Shown: positions 31,742-43,145, counted from the stretch's first letter. The stretch: DNA of 64,000 bases from Laburnicola sp. R22_1 (GCA_014281115.1 JACONQ010000010.1:2232001-2296000), one strand, 5' to 3'. Notes: generated by a model not told the origin, from the sequence alone. Numbers and translations are program-made.

Positions 31742-32767
31742 ATGAGTTCTAAGATTTCTTCTATCTCTAAGCAGGAGATGCTTAAGGGTATTTCCAACTA
31801 TGAGATGTGGAAGCCTAGGGCTATTTCTATTCTTATAATAGAAAATTGTATGGCTGCAATTCAGAGTGGTGATGATATTGCAATTAATTCAGTGTCGAAA
31901 GATATTGATTTAAAAGCACAATCAATTATTACTTTGTTAGTCGAAGATGGTCCTTTACAGCATATTAAGGATTTATCTACAGCCAATGAGATGTGGACTT
32001 GTTTGGGGAATCTTTATTCTCCTAAAGGTTACTATTCTGAATTTCTTCTTTTAAAGGAGTTATTTAATAGTACCTTGTTAGATTTTGATTCAATGGAGGA
32101 GTACCTCAATAAAATCAAATATTTAACAACAAATCTTGACTATAAGTCAATTAAAATACCCAAACAGGTTATTGTGGCCTGGGTGTTAAACAATTTAACT
32201 CCTAATTATGAGGGGTTTGTTACTTCAGTAACTCAATCATTTCGGGATGATTCTTCAAAGATTAATCTAGAGAATTTATTCTCTAATTTAATTGATGAAA
32301 GTCGTCGTCAGACGCACTTGGATAGTGATAAAACTAAGGTTTTATACACTAAATTCCAGAATCAACACAAAGTTACAAAGTCTAAACGATTTTGTAATAA
32401 GTGTAAAACAAATACCCACTTTACTAATAAGTGTTGGTATTTACATCCTGAAAATAAACCTAAATGGTTTAAAACAAATCACGATTTTAAATCTGAAAAA
32501 GATGAAAAAATAGATAAAAATCTATTAAATCGTGAATCCGAATGTCCATCAGATCGACTAGATCGAAAGCTGTTAGATAAAATGGCTGAGTCATCTGAAC
32601 CAATGGAAATTGAAAAGGTATTATTAACTACCCTAAATAAAAAACAAACTAATTCGAGAAAAGGACATCGAAATCCTCGAAATCTAGAATTTAATTCTAG
32701 AAATCCTAAACAAGGATCAAAAACTACTAAGGTATTTATAACTACCAAGTCAAAAGCCCTAATCTAA
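31742..32767 (+). CDS. copia gag (UBN2-type) with CCHC zinc knuckle
   Basis: 341 residues. It starts at the first ATG of the leader, in tttcacaatgag-like context, and is identical to the minus-strand gag up to about residue 210, where an Ile/Thr change occurs. The CCHC knuckle is at about residues 217-230 (coding 32389-32430). The last 40 residues are basic (Arg, Lys, Asn). The frame ends in TAA at 32765-32767, after overlapping the start of pol by about 40 bp in a different frame. The run at 32639-32644 has six A, against five in copy 1. Confidence 0.9.
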   Translation: MSSKISSISKQEMLKGISNYEMWKPRAISILIIENCMAAIQSGDDIAINSVSKDIDLKAQSIITLLVEDGPLQHIKDLSTANEMWTCLGNLYSPKGYYSEFLLLKELFNSTLLDFDSMEEYLNKIKYLTTNLDYKSIKIPKQVIVAWVLNNLTPNYEGFVTSVTQSFRDDSSKINLENLFSNLIDESRRQTHLDSDKTKVLYTKFQNQHKVTKSKRFCNKCKTNTHFTNKCWYLHPENKPKWFKTNHDFKSEKDEKIDKNLLNRESECPSDRLDRKLLDKMAESSEPMEIEKVLLTTLNKKQTNSRKGHRNPRNLEFNSRNPKQGSKTTKVFITTKSKALI

Positions 32768-34788
32768 TACTAGATTTAGGTAGTTCATCTCATATTATAT
32801 CCAACAAAAACCTATTTATAGAAAATTCGTTAGTTAGAAAAACTACAAAAATACAATGGGGAAATAACAATATTTTAACTTCGCAATTTATTGGCAACGT
32901 GAGCTTTATATATAATAATACTAAGATAGTTTTAAATAACTGTCTTTATTTGCCTGAATTTAATGTAAATATTATATCAGTAAAGAAATTAGTCGAAAAA
33001 GACTTTGTAGTAAACTTTATAAAAGACAAAGCTATAATTAAAAAGAACACTAAAACAATATTAGAAGCAACTCTAATTGACAATCTTTATACAATAAATA
33101 TAGACAATATAGTAACAGATAACATTCTATTTGCTAAAAAGGTTATTAATAAAAATAAAACTATTAGTAACTATAAAGAGAACTTAATATATCTCTATCA
33201 CAATCGTTTTGGACATAAAAATCTAGACGTTATATGTAAAATACTAGGTATAACTAAACCTACTAACTATAAAATTAATTGCTCTAGCTGTATAAAAGCT
33301 AAGCTAACAAATAATAACAGTAGAGAAATTACTATTAAAGCGGATAATTACTTAGATAAAATAGTAATTGATTTATGTGGGCCTATTACCCTCTCCAAAA
33401 ATAATTATAAATATATTATATTCTTTCTAGACTCTGCTACTAGAAAATTAGAATTTAAACTATTAAGACATAAATCAGAATCGTTTGAAGCCTTTAAAGA
33501 CTTTAAAACAAAAGTTGAAAACCAAAGCAATCGAAAAATTAAAATTATTAAAACCGATAATGGCACGGAATTTGCTAATAGTAATTTTACGCTATTTAAT
33601 AAACAAAATGGTATTATTCACCAATTTAATCCGCCATATACACCAGAACAAAATGGTTTAATTGAAAGAATAAATAGAACTATAATAGAAACAGCTAAAA
33701 GCTTATTGTTCTATAGTAATTTGCCAACTAGTTACTGGCAATACGCTGTTGAAAACGCAGTGTATATATATAATATTACACCACATAGTAATTTAAATTT
33801 TATAAGCCCAAATGAAAAACTTTATAAAAAGAAACCTAACTATAATAATATTAAAATCTGGGGCTCACTAAGTTACTACTTAGTTAAACAACAATTAACA
33901 AAACTAGAATCTAAAGCCAAAATAGGTATACTAGTAGGTTATGATAACTATAATTATAAAATATTAGATCTAAAAGATAATAAACTAGTGTATACTAGAG
34001 ATGCTAAAATTCTTGAAAATTACTTTTATAACTTTAATAACGACTCTACTAAAGAAGTTGATATACTATTTAATAGTAATAATAATGTATACCTAGGCAA
34101 TAACCTAAATAATAATAACAATAACAATACTACAGAACAATCTATAGATTCTGAAAATCTAGATTTAAATAATAACGAGAATAATAACGAGAATAATAAC
34201 GAGAATAATAACGAGAATAATAACGAGAATAATAACGAGAATAATATAAGCTCTCGCGAATCAAGTCCAGATATATTACTTGATAATACTACTATTAATA
34301 ATAATAATAAAAGAATCATTTCTAATACCTATAATACAAGGCAAAACTTTAAAAGAATAACTTTAGAAAACTCAGATGAGTTAATAGATGAACTAGCCTT
34401 ATTAATAACTGAAAATAATAAACCAACTAGCTACAAAGAAGCTATAAATAGTAAAGATAAAGATAATTGGCTAAAAGCTATGGAACTAGAAATTAGTCAA
34501 CTAAATGATCAAAATACTTGGGAAATAGTAGATTTACCTAACAATAGAAAACCTTTAAAAGGTCGTTGGGTTTTTAGAATTAAAATAGATAAAAATAATA
34601 ATCTATTAAAATATAAAGCCCGATGGGTAGTAAAAGGTTATAGTCAAATTTATGGCTTAGATTATCTAGAAACCTTTGCTAATACAACAAGAATTGAAAT
34701 TATAAGGCTATTACTATTTTTTGCCTGTTTTTTAGATCTTGAAATACATCAATTAGATATTAAAAACGCCTTTTACATGCCCCTATAG
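32728..34788 (+). CDS. copia pol, first part: protease, integrase, start of RT
   Basis: Open from the stop at 32725-32727, with a first possible initiator (GTG) at 32899 but no ATG, so expression is presumably as gag-pol. Protease Leu-Asp-Leu-Gly-Ser-Ser-Ser-His at 32770-32793. Integrase zinc region His-x4-His near 33200 and Cys-Ser-Ser-Cys near 33282. Integrase core Asp (Ile-Asp-Leu-Cys-Gly-Pro), Asp (Lys-Thr-Asp-Asn-Gly-Thr-Glu-Phe) and Glu (Gln-Asn-Gly-Leu-Ile-Glu-Arg). An Asn/Glu low-complexity linker is at 34168-34239. RT opens with Arg-Trp-Val-Phe-Arg and Lys-Ala-Arg-Trp-Val, and stops at 34786-34788 after a one-base loss in the T-run 34771-34774. Confidence 0.9.
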
Positions 34789-35966
34789 ATTCTAAAATCT
34801 ATATAGAACAACCTATTAGTTTTAATAAATTTAGACATAAAGTCTGTAAATTAAATAAATCTTTATATGGCCTAAAACAAGCTCCTAGAGCTTGGTATCT
34901 ATACCTAAAAGATAAATTACAACAACTAGGTTTTTATCCTATCTTTGCTGAACAAGGAATCTTTACTAATAAAACAACTAATTTAAAAGAAAAATCTTCC
35001 TAATTGTCTATGTAGACGATATACTAGTAATTAGTAAAAGTCTAGAAACTATTACTATATTAAAAACTAAATTAAATACATTACTAGAAGTTAGTGACCT
35101 AGGGAAGCTAGCTACTTTCTAGGTATGGAAATTATTAGAAATAGAAAAGAAAAAACACTTTATTTAAAACAAACTAAATATGTTAATAGTATGCTTAAAA
35201 ATATAATAAACTAAATCTAAATCCAATTGATTCGCCTAGCGATCCAGGAATTAAACTAAATAAAAATACTGAACAAGCTTCTTTAGAAGAAATTAATTTA
35301 TATCAACAATATATAGGTAGTTTAATCTATCTAACAACTTATACAAGACCACATATACTATTTAGTGTATATAATTGCGCTAGACATATGTTAAATCCTA
35401 ATAAACAACACTACAATGCTGTTAATAGAATATTTAAATGTTTAAATAAAATAACAAACCTAGGCCTATAATAATAATAATAATAATCCTAACTTAATTG
35501 GATATACCGACGCTAACTGGGGCGGCGACCTAATGACTAGAAAAAGTACTACTGGTTATATATTTACCTTTAATGAAACACCTATTAGTTGGGCTAGTAA
35601 ACTACAAAATCGACTGCTTTATTAACATGTGAAGCTGAGTATATGTCTCTAAAAGAAGCTATAAAAGAATACACCTATTTAACAATGATATATAAACAAT
35701 TAGAAATTAATAAACTATTAAATATAAAAACTCCTAATTTTTTATATTCTCTAATAATAAACCTACTATTGATTTAGCATTTAATCCTGAACATCATAGT
35801 AAAACTAAACATATTAATATACAATATCACTACGTAAGAGAAAAATACAAGAAAAATAATAAATCTAGACTATATACCTACAAAAGAACAACTAGCAGAT
35901 ATATTAACAAAAGCCCTTAATAATAATACCTATAACTATATATTTCAAAATCTTAATATAAAATAA
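34768..35966 (+). pseudogene. copia pol, second part: RT palm and RNase H, frameshifted
   Basis: Recognisable pieces lie in changing frames. They include the RT catalytic Tyr-Val-Asp-Asp at 35009-35020 (intact, unlike the gypsy elements), Tyr-Gly-Leu-Lys-Gln-Ala-Pro upstream near 34865, RNase H Tyr-Thr-Asp-Ala-Asn-Trp near 35504, Cys-Glu-Ala-Glu-Tyr near 35628, and a C-terminal Leu-Ala-Asp-Ile-Leu-Thr-Lys-Ala near 35892, ending with TAA at 35964-35966. Each frame change is explained by one missing base, usually in a homopolymer (34990-34994, 35102-35104, 35197-35201, 35606-35609, 35841-35845). There are no RIP-type stops. Confidence 0.85.
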
Positions 35967-36033
35967 AAGAGTTAAAACTATAGTAGTAATAAGCAAAATA
36001 TCCTAAATAAAGCATATATTGCTTACGGGGACG

Positions 36034-36200
36034 TGTTAAAACTATATTAGTAAGCAAAATAAATAATAAAATAACATGTTAGAATTTCGCTGTTATAATA
36101 AAAGATAAATAGATAAATAACTATAAGCTACCTAAAAATAAACTAAAATAGTCGTTCCGACAATAAGTTACAATTAAAGCCAAAGTCAACTTTAAGTAAC
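36034..36200 (+). repeat. 167-bp partial copia LTR abutting the complete 3' LTR
   Basis: It repeats the first 167 bases of the LTR (tgttaaaac to tttaagtaac) and is followed directly by a complete LTR from 36201. No remainder of the partial LTR is found after 37097. Confidence 0.9.
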
Positions 36201-37097
36201 TGTTAAAACTATATTAGTAAGCAAAATAAATAATAAAATAACATGTTAGAATTTCGCTGTTATAATAAAAGATAAATAGATAAATAACTATAAGCTACCT
36301 AAAAATAAACTAAAATAGTCGTTCCGACAATAAGTTACAATTAAAGCCAAAGTCAACTTTAAGTAACGCACAAAAAGTTTACTAAAAGATAATTGTAAGA
36401 AATCCAATGTTATATGTATTAATTTACTTAAAACTAAAACCAAAATATAATATAAAACTAACCTAATAAATATTATAAAATACGCTATCGTAATATAAAT
36501 AAGCTCGTAATTAATTTTTCTAAATCAATAACTTTTGACAAACTTGTCGCAATCAAGCGCTTTAACAATTTTGAGCAATTGCTAAAAAGAATATACTAAA
36601 CAAGGCAATATTATATGTATTAAATTACTTATTACTAAAAACAAAATATAACATATAAAAGACTTGTTTTATAATATAAAATACATTAGCGTATAATAAA
36701 CTAAGGAGTAATAAATTATGCTAAAATAAGGCGTTTATTATTAACGTCACAACTAAGCAATAGTAAAACAAAGTTTGTAATAGCTCGCATATAAAACACT
36801 AGTTTGCATATAAAACACTAGTTTGCATATAATAGCTTGCATATAAAACACTAGTCTGCATATAAAACAATAGCTCGCATATAAAACACTATTGCATATA
36901 AAACACTAGTTCAAACATTAGTTTAAAACACTAGCACGCATAAAAGTTAAAGGCATAATTAAACTATACAAAACTAAGTATTCGTTAGTCTAAATTATTT
37001 TGTATATAGATTGCTAGGTAGCCAGTTTATTAAAAAAATCAACCAGTTTAACAATACCAACTCGATCACCTTCTTATCTATTTATCCACTTTTCACA
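36201..37097 (+). repeat. copia 3' LTR
   Basis: 897 bp, near-identical to the 5' LTR, two full VNTR units, ends TTTTCACA; followed by tttat. Confidence 0.95.
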
Positions 37098-39188
37098 TTT
37101 ATTTTATCTAGGAAATTAAAGAGCTAGTTATATATAAGCTAGATGGATAGAACCTAGAGTTTCTAGTTCTTACTTAGAAAGTTTATAGCCTCTTTAAACT
37201 TTTAGAGTATAGAAGTAATTAACTTAAGATATAACTATTTTAGGGCTAATAGTTAAAGTTCCTTAAGGTTTTTAAAGTCTGCCTTTATAGTGTTGCTATA
37301 AGTAGAAGTATTTAATCTCCTAGTTATCTTTATTATAATTTCCTTCTCTAGCTATATATTAATGTTCGCCTAAAGCTTTAGTGTACGCTTATATATATTA
37401 TGCATAGAGTTCTATCTTATTTAGATATTTTAGATTATAGACAATTACTTCTTTAGTAGTATATTACTCTGCGTTATAAGAAATTGCTTAAAATACTATA
37501 GTAATTAGTTAATTATAATACAAATAGTATAAAGCTGCGCACTAGTTAGTTTGTAATAACTTTTATAATAACTTTCTATAATAACTTTTTATAATAAGTT
37601 TTTATAACAATAGCTAATATACCTTGCAAAGGGAATTTAGAATAGATATCTGCGCCTAGATTTTGTTTACATATTGCCACTATAGCGTCTCTTTAGAGTT
37701 AATATTAATAGGCGCTAATAACTTAAGGTAATAGATAATGTCTTAAACGATAAGATTAATAATATAAGCAAGATATAGGATTATATTCTCTTTTTAGTTC
37801 TAGATAATATTCTCCTCTAATAGTTTGTGCTAGACGCTCTACGCTAGAGTGCTATTATTACTAGTATTATTATATATAATTACTAGGAGCTTCTGCGCAG
37901 TTTCTATATCCTTAAAGACTTATAGTACCTCTAATACTATTAATACTCTAGTGTAGCTGCTAGCTAATAGTATAAAGTTAAGCAACTTTTTCTTAAGCTA
38001 CTAAGCGTTATTAATATAGTAACTATTAATAGCTAGGAAGCTAAGGTAATTAGCCGCAAACTACGGGTTAAGTAAAATAAAGAGTTTAGTTACCCTTCTA
38101 ATATTGCTAAGGATAGCTGCCTTAGTAGTATTAAATTTATTTAGGAATATCTAGTAGAATCTATATTAGCTAGTTATTACAGCGTTAGGCCTAAGAAAAC
38201 AAAGAAAGAGTTAAAAGAATAGTTGCCCTACTATTTAGAAGGACTAGTTATTATTAATTACTACTTATATAAGTTTAGTTTTAAATATCTATAAAGAGTA
38301 TATAGGATATAAAATAGCTATCTGCTTATTTTATACTAAGGAGTAAAAGTCCTTTTATAAATAGGCTTATCCTACTATATATATACTTAAGACCTTATAT
38401 AGTTAATAAGGTGCTTAGTACTAATTAGCTAGATACCAGTAAAGTTAACGCTTAGGTATTATAGTGTATAGCTATAGTTAAGATAGAATATATATAGATA
38501 ACTAAAGGGGTACTCTACACCCTTCTAGAATATAGTCTAGATAATACCTATATAAAGGTAAGAGTTCTAGTATAGGTTATGGGTTTATTTATCTTTAGTC
38601 TATTAAGTATTAGACTACTATATATTCTATATAGTAAATATCTTTTCCCTATCTCTAACTCTTAAAAGTTTAAAAGGGGATATTAGATAAAATAAATTAT
38701 CTTACTTCCTAACCTATTAGCCTATAGGGCTAGAATTTTATATCTAAAAAGAGTATTTAGTAGTAGAGTAACTAGTTTATTAATATAGGGCTATATATTA
38801 ATTCCTAGGATAAATGTAGCTCTTAATGCAGTACTTAAGAATATTAGTATAATAAAAGATATAATAACTAGTTAAATAGTTATTTAAGAGAATAATAGTT
38901 TACGAAGAGGATAGAACAAACTAAATTCTATAATATTAACTATAGTAGTATTTAACTAATATTAAGGTTAGCTAGAAATAGTGTGCAGCGCATAGTACAC
39001 TAATAATAAGTTAGTTTTAGATCTAGACTAGTATATAGCCCTTTGTTATAGAGTTAGCTTTAGGTAATAATTAGCTTATTACTATACTACTATAGGCGGT
39101 ATTCTTAGCAACTAGTATATAATTATTAGCTATAATAATTAGCTATAGCAAAATTGCAACTTTAGCTTATTGTATCCTATACGCTAAT
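37098..39188. other. RIPped AT-rich relic, unidentified
   Basis: Two kilobases of TpA-rich sequence with stops in all frames. Short plus-strand stretches near 38380-38620 look like former coding sequence, but no family can be assigned. Confidence 0.4.
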
Positions 39189-39300
39189 TATTATCTAAAA
39201 CCCCCTTATTATCTAAAATCCCCTTATTATCTATAACCCCTTTAGCACCTAAGCCCCCTTTATTATCTAAACCCTTCTTAGTACCTAAGCCCCTAAAGTT
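39189..39300 (-). repeat. coding-type minisatellite, Gly-x-x-Asn-Lys repeats
   Basis: On the minus strand this stretch is open and reads tandem six-residue units such as Gly-Leu-Asp-Asn-Lys-Gly, with variants Gly-Leu-Gly-Ala-Lys-Gly and Val-Ile-Asp-Asn-Lys-Gly. On the plus strand the ~17-18 bp units look like ttattatctaaaaccccc. The frame continues upstream for roughly 25 more codons before a stop. It is a remnant of a repetitive, hydrophilic protein; family unknown. Confidence 0.55.
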
Positions 39301-40017
39301 TAAAAAACCCTTAAAGTCTATATTGTTATCTATAGTATTAGAGTTATACCTATCTAGCAGCTTCTAGAAATAAGCCTTAAGCTCCTTCCTATTATCCTTA
39401 ATTTCCTGTTCATATTCTTTATTATTATTCCCCTTAATATACGCCTTATTACTATTAAGTATACTATTCTTGCTATAGTTAATAAGGTTAGTAGGAGGAC
39501 TAGGCTTATAGTAACTAATAATTATTAGTAAAAGTATGTAATAAATAAGTGTAATAAACTTATAACTATTCCTTGTTAGTAACTATTACTAGCTTCCTAG
39601 TAGTTAGACCTATATTGCCTATGCTATTGCGGAAGTCCTTTTACTTTTTCTTATTAGCCATACTCTTAAAGCTATTAGTCTTAAGCTTCCTTAGGCCTGC
39701 CTTATATATATTACGTAAGAGCTTCTTATATATACTACTATAACTAAAAAATTATTTACCTATGCGACTTTATAGTGTAGAAGGGCCTTTCCCCTTACTA
39801 GTAATAATTCTATACTTAGCTAGGGCTGCTTAGTAGGCCCTTAAAGTAACTTTATTCTTAATCTTATCCTACTTCTTATATATAGCTATTAGTTTCGCCT
39901 CTTACTAGTTACTTACTTCTTATTAATTAACTAATATATAATAATAGAATGTAATAATATACTACTTTTTTAATTCTTAAACTAAGACTATATAAGCTCT
40001 TCTTCTTTCTATATAGT

Positions 40018-40130
40018 TGTTTTTTTGCGACTAAGGAGTTTCTAATAAAATATTACAATAATAGCAGTTATCCCTTCTGCGTTATAGATACATAAAAGCG
40101 TTTTAAGGTGTTAATAAAAAGGGTTAGATT
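40018..40130 (+). repeat. dispersed repeat G, copy 1
   Basis: Starts with a T-run then gcgactaaggagtttctaat and ends ttaataaaaagggg-like. Shared with 40612-40728 (same strand) and 51338-51455 (inverted). Non-coding. Confidence 0.75.
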
Positions 40131-40611
40131 CTTTCTATATAAGCTGTTAATACTTTTATACTTTAAAGAGTAGTTAGTAGTTTTTATTATTATAAAGCTT
40201 CTTTTTAAGCTAATATTATACAGCTTAATTAGCTAATCTAGTAGAGTCTAGTGCCTTTTCTTCTTTATTATAAAGTGTATTATAAGACCTCTATATAATA
40301 GTATAGGCGCTACTACTAAGTACACCTTTAAATAGCACTTTATAGTTAGTAGAACAAACTTTCTAAGAGCTGCCTTATCTATAATATAAAAGAATAGTGC
40401 TAACCTCTTTATTTTTAGATATAAAGCATTATTTATATTAGTATAGAGTATAATAAAAGCCTATAATTACTAGGTACCTTAGTAAGACCCTCTTACTTAT
40501 TGCGCTCGAAATTTGCTACAATCTATAGGCTGCTGCTTAGGAGGCCCTTTATGATGTTAGAAGACTCTCCCTTAATAGACGCTATAGTATAAGGTGTAAT
40601 AATAGTATATA

Positions 40612-40728
40612 GTTTTTTTTTGCGACTAAGGGGTTTCTAATAAAAATATTACAATAATAGCAGTTATCCCTTCTACTATTGTTAACACAGAAAAGTATTT
40701 AAAGGTAGTGTTAATAAAAAGGAGTTAT
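40612..40728 (+). repeat. dispersed repeat G, copy 2
   Basis: The T-run plus gcgactaaggggtttctaat opens it and gttaataaaaaggagt closes it. 595 bp from copy 1 in the same orientation. Confidence 0.75.
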
Positions 40729-41149
40729 AATAGTATATAATAACTATAGTTAATATTATAGAAATAATAAAAATATTATTATTATTATAAAAAGCAGCTA
40801 TAGAGGCTTATATACATAAGTAAGGCACTAACAATACTAGTGTGTTTTCTTTACTTACCTTACTACCTACTTAGCTACTCTACCTTACCACTTTCTTAGC
40901 TACTTTTTTAATACTTTACAGTCTTAACTACTATATAATCTTAATTTCTAAGATAATAGTATACACTAGACTATCTAGATACTCTAAACTAGTTACTAGT
41001 AAAACTTAAGTAAAAAAAAAAGAAGTTACTAGCTACTAAGGCTATATAAAAGGCGTCTTGCAAAATACTACCTACTATACTAAAAAAGAATTACTACTAG
41101 AAGCTAGATAGTATATTATTATTATAGCTATTTATTATATATATATTTT

Positions 41150-42137
41150 ATTCTCCCCTAGGGTTAATCTATAATATTACGAAATCACAGGCTAGCTGTT
41201 TAACTAACCACAGTGTTACGTAATTAATAATTTCTTTAATAATATTTTTTGCTATAATAATAATAATAATAATTATAATAGCAACTAATCTAACTATTTT
41301 ATTACTTTCCTATAGTAGATCTTCTATTGCAACTAGCGAGCTATATACTACCCTCTAGAATCTTACTACTACTTATCTTCTTTATACTCCCCTACTACTG
41401 CTTACCCTTACTTTTATTATGCTACTACTCTTACTTCTTATTATTTTTATACGTCTATAAGATCTTAACTACTACTAGAAGCTTTTTTTACTATAGCTGC
41501 GCGCGCGCTCTAGCAATATATAAGAAATACCCTTTGCTGCTTTAATAGTTGCTTACTACTACTATATCTTAGTCTATTCTCTAGCCTTACTAATAATATA
41601 ATAGTAAGGAGCTATTATTATTATATAAATATTGCTATATTATTGCTTAGGCCTCTATATAAAAGGATAGCCTTATACTTAAGAATTTAGAGTTGCGTAA
41701 AAATAGTATATAGCCTAAATAAATTATTAGTTATAACCTTTAGGATGTATAATTAATTTAGTCCTCTAGTAGGCCTGCCTTAACTATATCTTATAGTAGG
41801 TAGGCTAGATAGCTAATATTGCCTAGTTAGTTATCTATGCTAGTTTTAAATTCTCTAGCAGCCGTCTAACTATAGGTATTAGATGACTTAATCTTAACAT
41901 ACTAGAAAGCTAGCTTACTATTTACATTAAAGAGTTAGACTTAAAAGACTTAGTGTTATATATATTAAAGGGAAAGAATTTTTAGATATTATAGATATTA
42001 TAAGAGCAAATAGACTTATATAATATACGTATAGTAAACTATAGTTATAACTTTGTGTAGCTCTACTATAGCTCTCTAATAGTCTACTAGTTAAGAGATA
42101 ATATATAACTTAGTTATGCTAGATAGTAAACTATTTA
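41150..42137 (+). mobile_element. retroelement relic E, copy 2
   Basis: Inverted counterpart of 7946-9140. The first 200 bp match 8930-9140 reversed and the last 100 bp match the sequence after repeat A at 7946. A 72-codon hydrophobic reading frame at 41327-41545 lies inside the conserved block and is more likely low-complexity noise than a protein. Confidence 0.5.
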
Positions 42138-42319
42138 TTAACTACTATTAATAATACTATTATATAGAACGCTAATAATAAAATTATTATTATTTTATAT
42201 ATATTTTGTTATTACTACTATATGCTAGGTACTAGGTTATAGTGCCTTCTATTTTACTCCTCTCTATATATAGTGCGGACTTAACCTTAGTTAGAATATC
42301 CAAATAATAAAAATCTTTA
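42138..42319 (-). repeat. dispersed repeat A, copy 3 (inverted)
   Basis: Reverse complement of 3608-3788 and 7766-7945; keeps 'tagtgcggacttaacctt', which matches copy 1. Confidence 0.75.
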
Positions 42320-42839
42320 ATATATATATTTTAATAATATATAGCTATTACGCTTAGGGAAATTAAAAAGTACTAAAAGAGTATAAAGCCCCTTATTAGA
42401 AAGATGCCATTCTGCCGCCTTATTAAAGAAATAGCACAAGATAATAATAAGAAAGATCTGCGCTTCTAGTCTACTATGCTAGCTGCTTTCTAAAAGGTAA
42501 TAGAGGCTTTTCTAGTTAGAATATTTAAAGGCATTTTTTATAATACTCTACTTTTACTATAAAATAAATACTAATACCTCTAGATACTAAGGTTAATACT
42601 ATTTATATAAAATAGGTTACTATATAGACTAAGAATATGCAGCTAGTAAATAGGTACTATAAGAAGTATATAGATACTAGGTAAATAGTAAGGCGCTTAG
42701 TTAGGTTTAATATATGTATTTAACACTAAAGCTATACTTTTACTATAATAAGTAAATATAATAATTACTACTATAATAATAAGGGCATTTTTATAGTAAT
42801 TTACTATAAAAATTATATATAGCTAATAAAAATATAATT
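42320..42839. other. RIPped AT-rich stretch, nothing recognised
   Basis: Degraded sequence with no conserved motif. Confidence 0.4.
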
Positions 42840-43000
42840 AGTTAGACCTAATACAACCTAGTCTATATAACTCTAACCTAACCTATAGTCTATACAACCC
42901 TAACCTAACCTATATCTATTACTAGCGCAAAATCTATAGGTAGAGGTTAGGTTAGAGTTAGGATCTTATATAAGGGAACCTAACCCTAACCTACTCTATA
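42840..43000. repeat. interstitial telomere-like tract 2 (both orientations)
   Basis: Contains cctaacctaaccta-type units and, at 42942-42962, the inverted form ggttaggttagagttagg. Sequence after it (atttgctagcctata) matches that after tract 1 at about 5975. Confidence 0.55.
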
Positions 43001-43014
43001 TCTATTTGCTAGCC

Positions 43015-43145
43015 TATAATAAACTAATATACTCTTATCTACTTATAGTAGGTAAAGAAGTTATAATAGTAGCCTTATAGACCTTAGCGTAATGTAATAA
43101 CTACTTAGTATAACTAGTAACTAATAAGATAAAACTTCTACTAAT
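43015..43145 (-). repeat. tandem repeat family C, inverted unit
   Basis: The reverse complement contains ttagttactagttatacta and cttctttacctactataag, matching 14464-14830. Confidence 0.65.

Larger units (their letters stand above)
30492..37097 (+). mobile_element. Ty1/copia retrotransposon, copy 2 (complete, un-RIPped)
   Basis: LTRs at 30492-31389 and 36201-37097, primer-binding site 31390-31411, gag 31742-32767, pol 32728-35966, polypurine-like tract ending at 36033, plus an extra 167-bp LTR start at 36034-36200. Domain order protease-integrase-RT-RNase H is that of Ty1/copia. All catalytic motifs are present but several single-base losses break pol. The 5-bp flanks differ (ctaac left, tttat right), so this is not a simple insertion. 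Confidence 0.95.
39301..41149. other. RIPped AT-rich relic with two copies of repeat G
   Basis: The minus strand near 39340-39520 looks like a former Lys/Glu-rich coding region. The remainder is degenerate. Repeat G copies lie at 40018-40130 and 40612-40728. Confidence 0.4.

Noticed and set aside
34026..34319. 97-codon Leu/Ser-rich minus frame
   Set aside because: Antisense of the Asn/Glu repeat of copia pol; the low-complexity composition explains it.
41327..41545. 72-codon Leu/Tyr-rich frame that could look like a membrane peptide
   Set aside because: Lies in a RIPped relic; the inverted homologue at 8.7-8.9 kb does not keep the frame.
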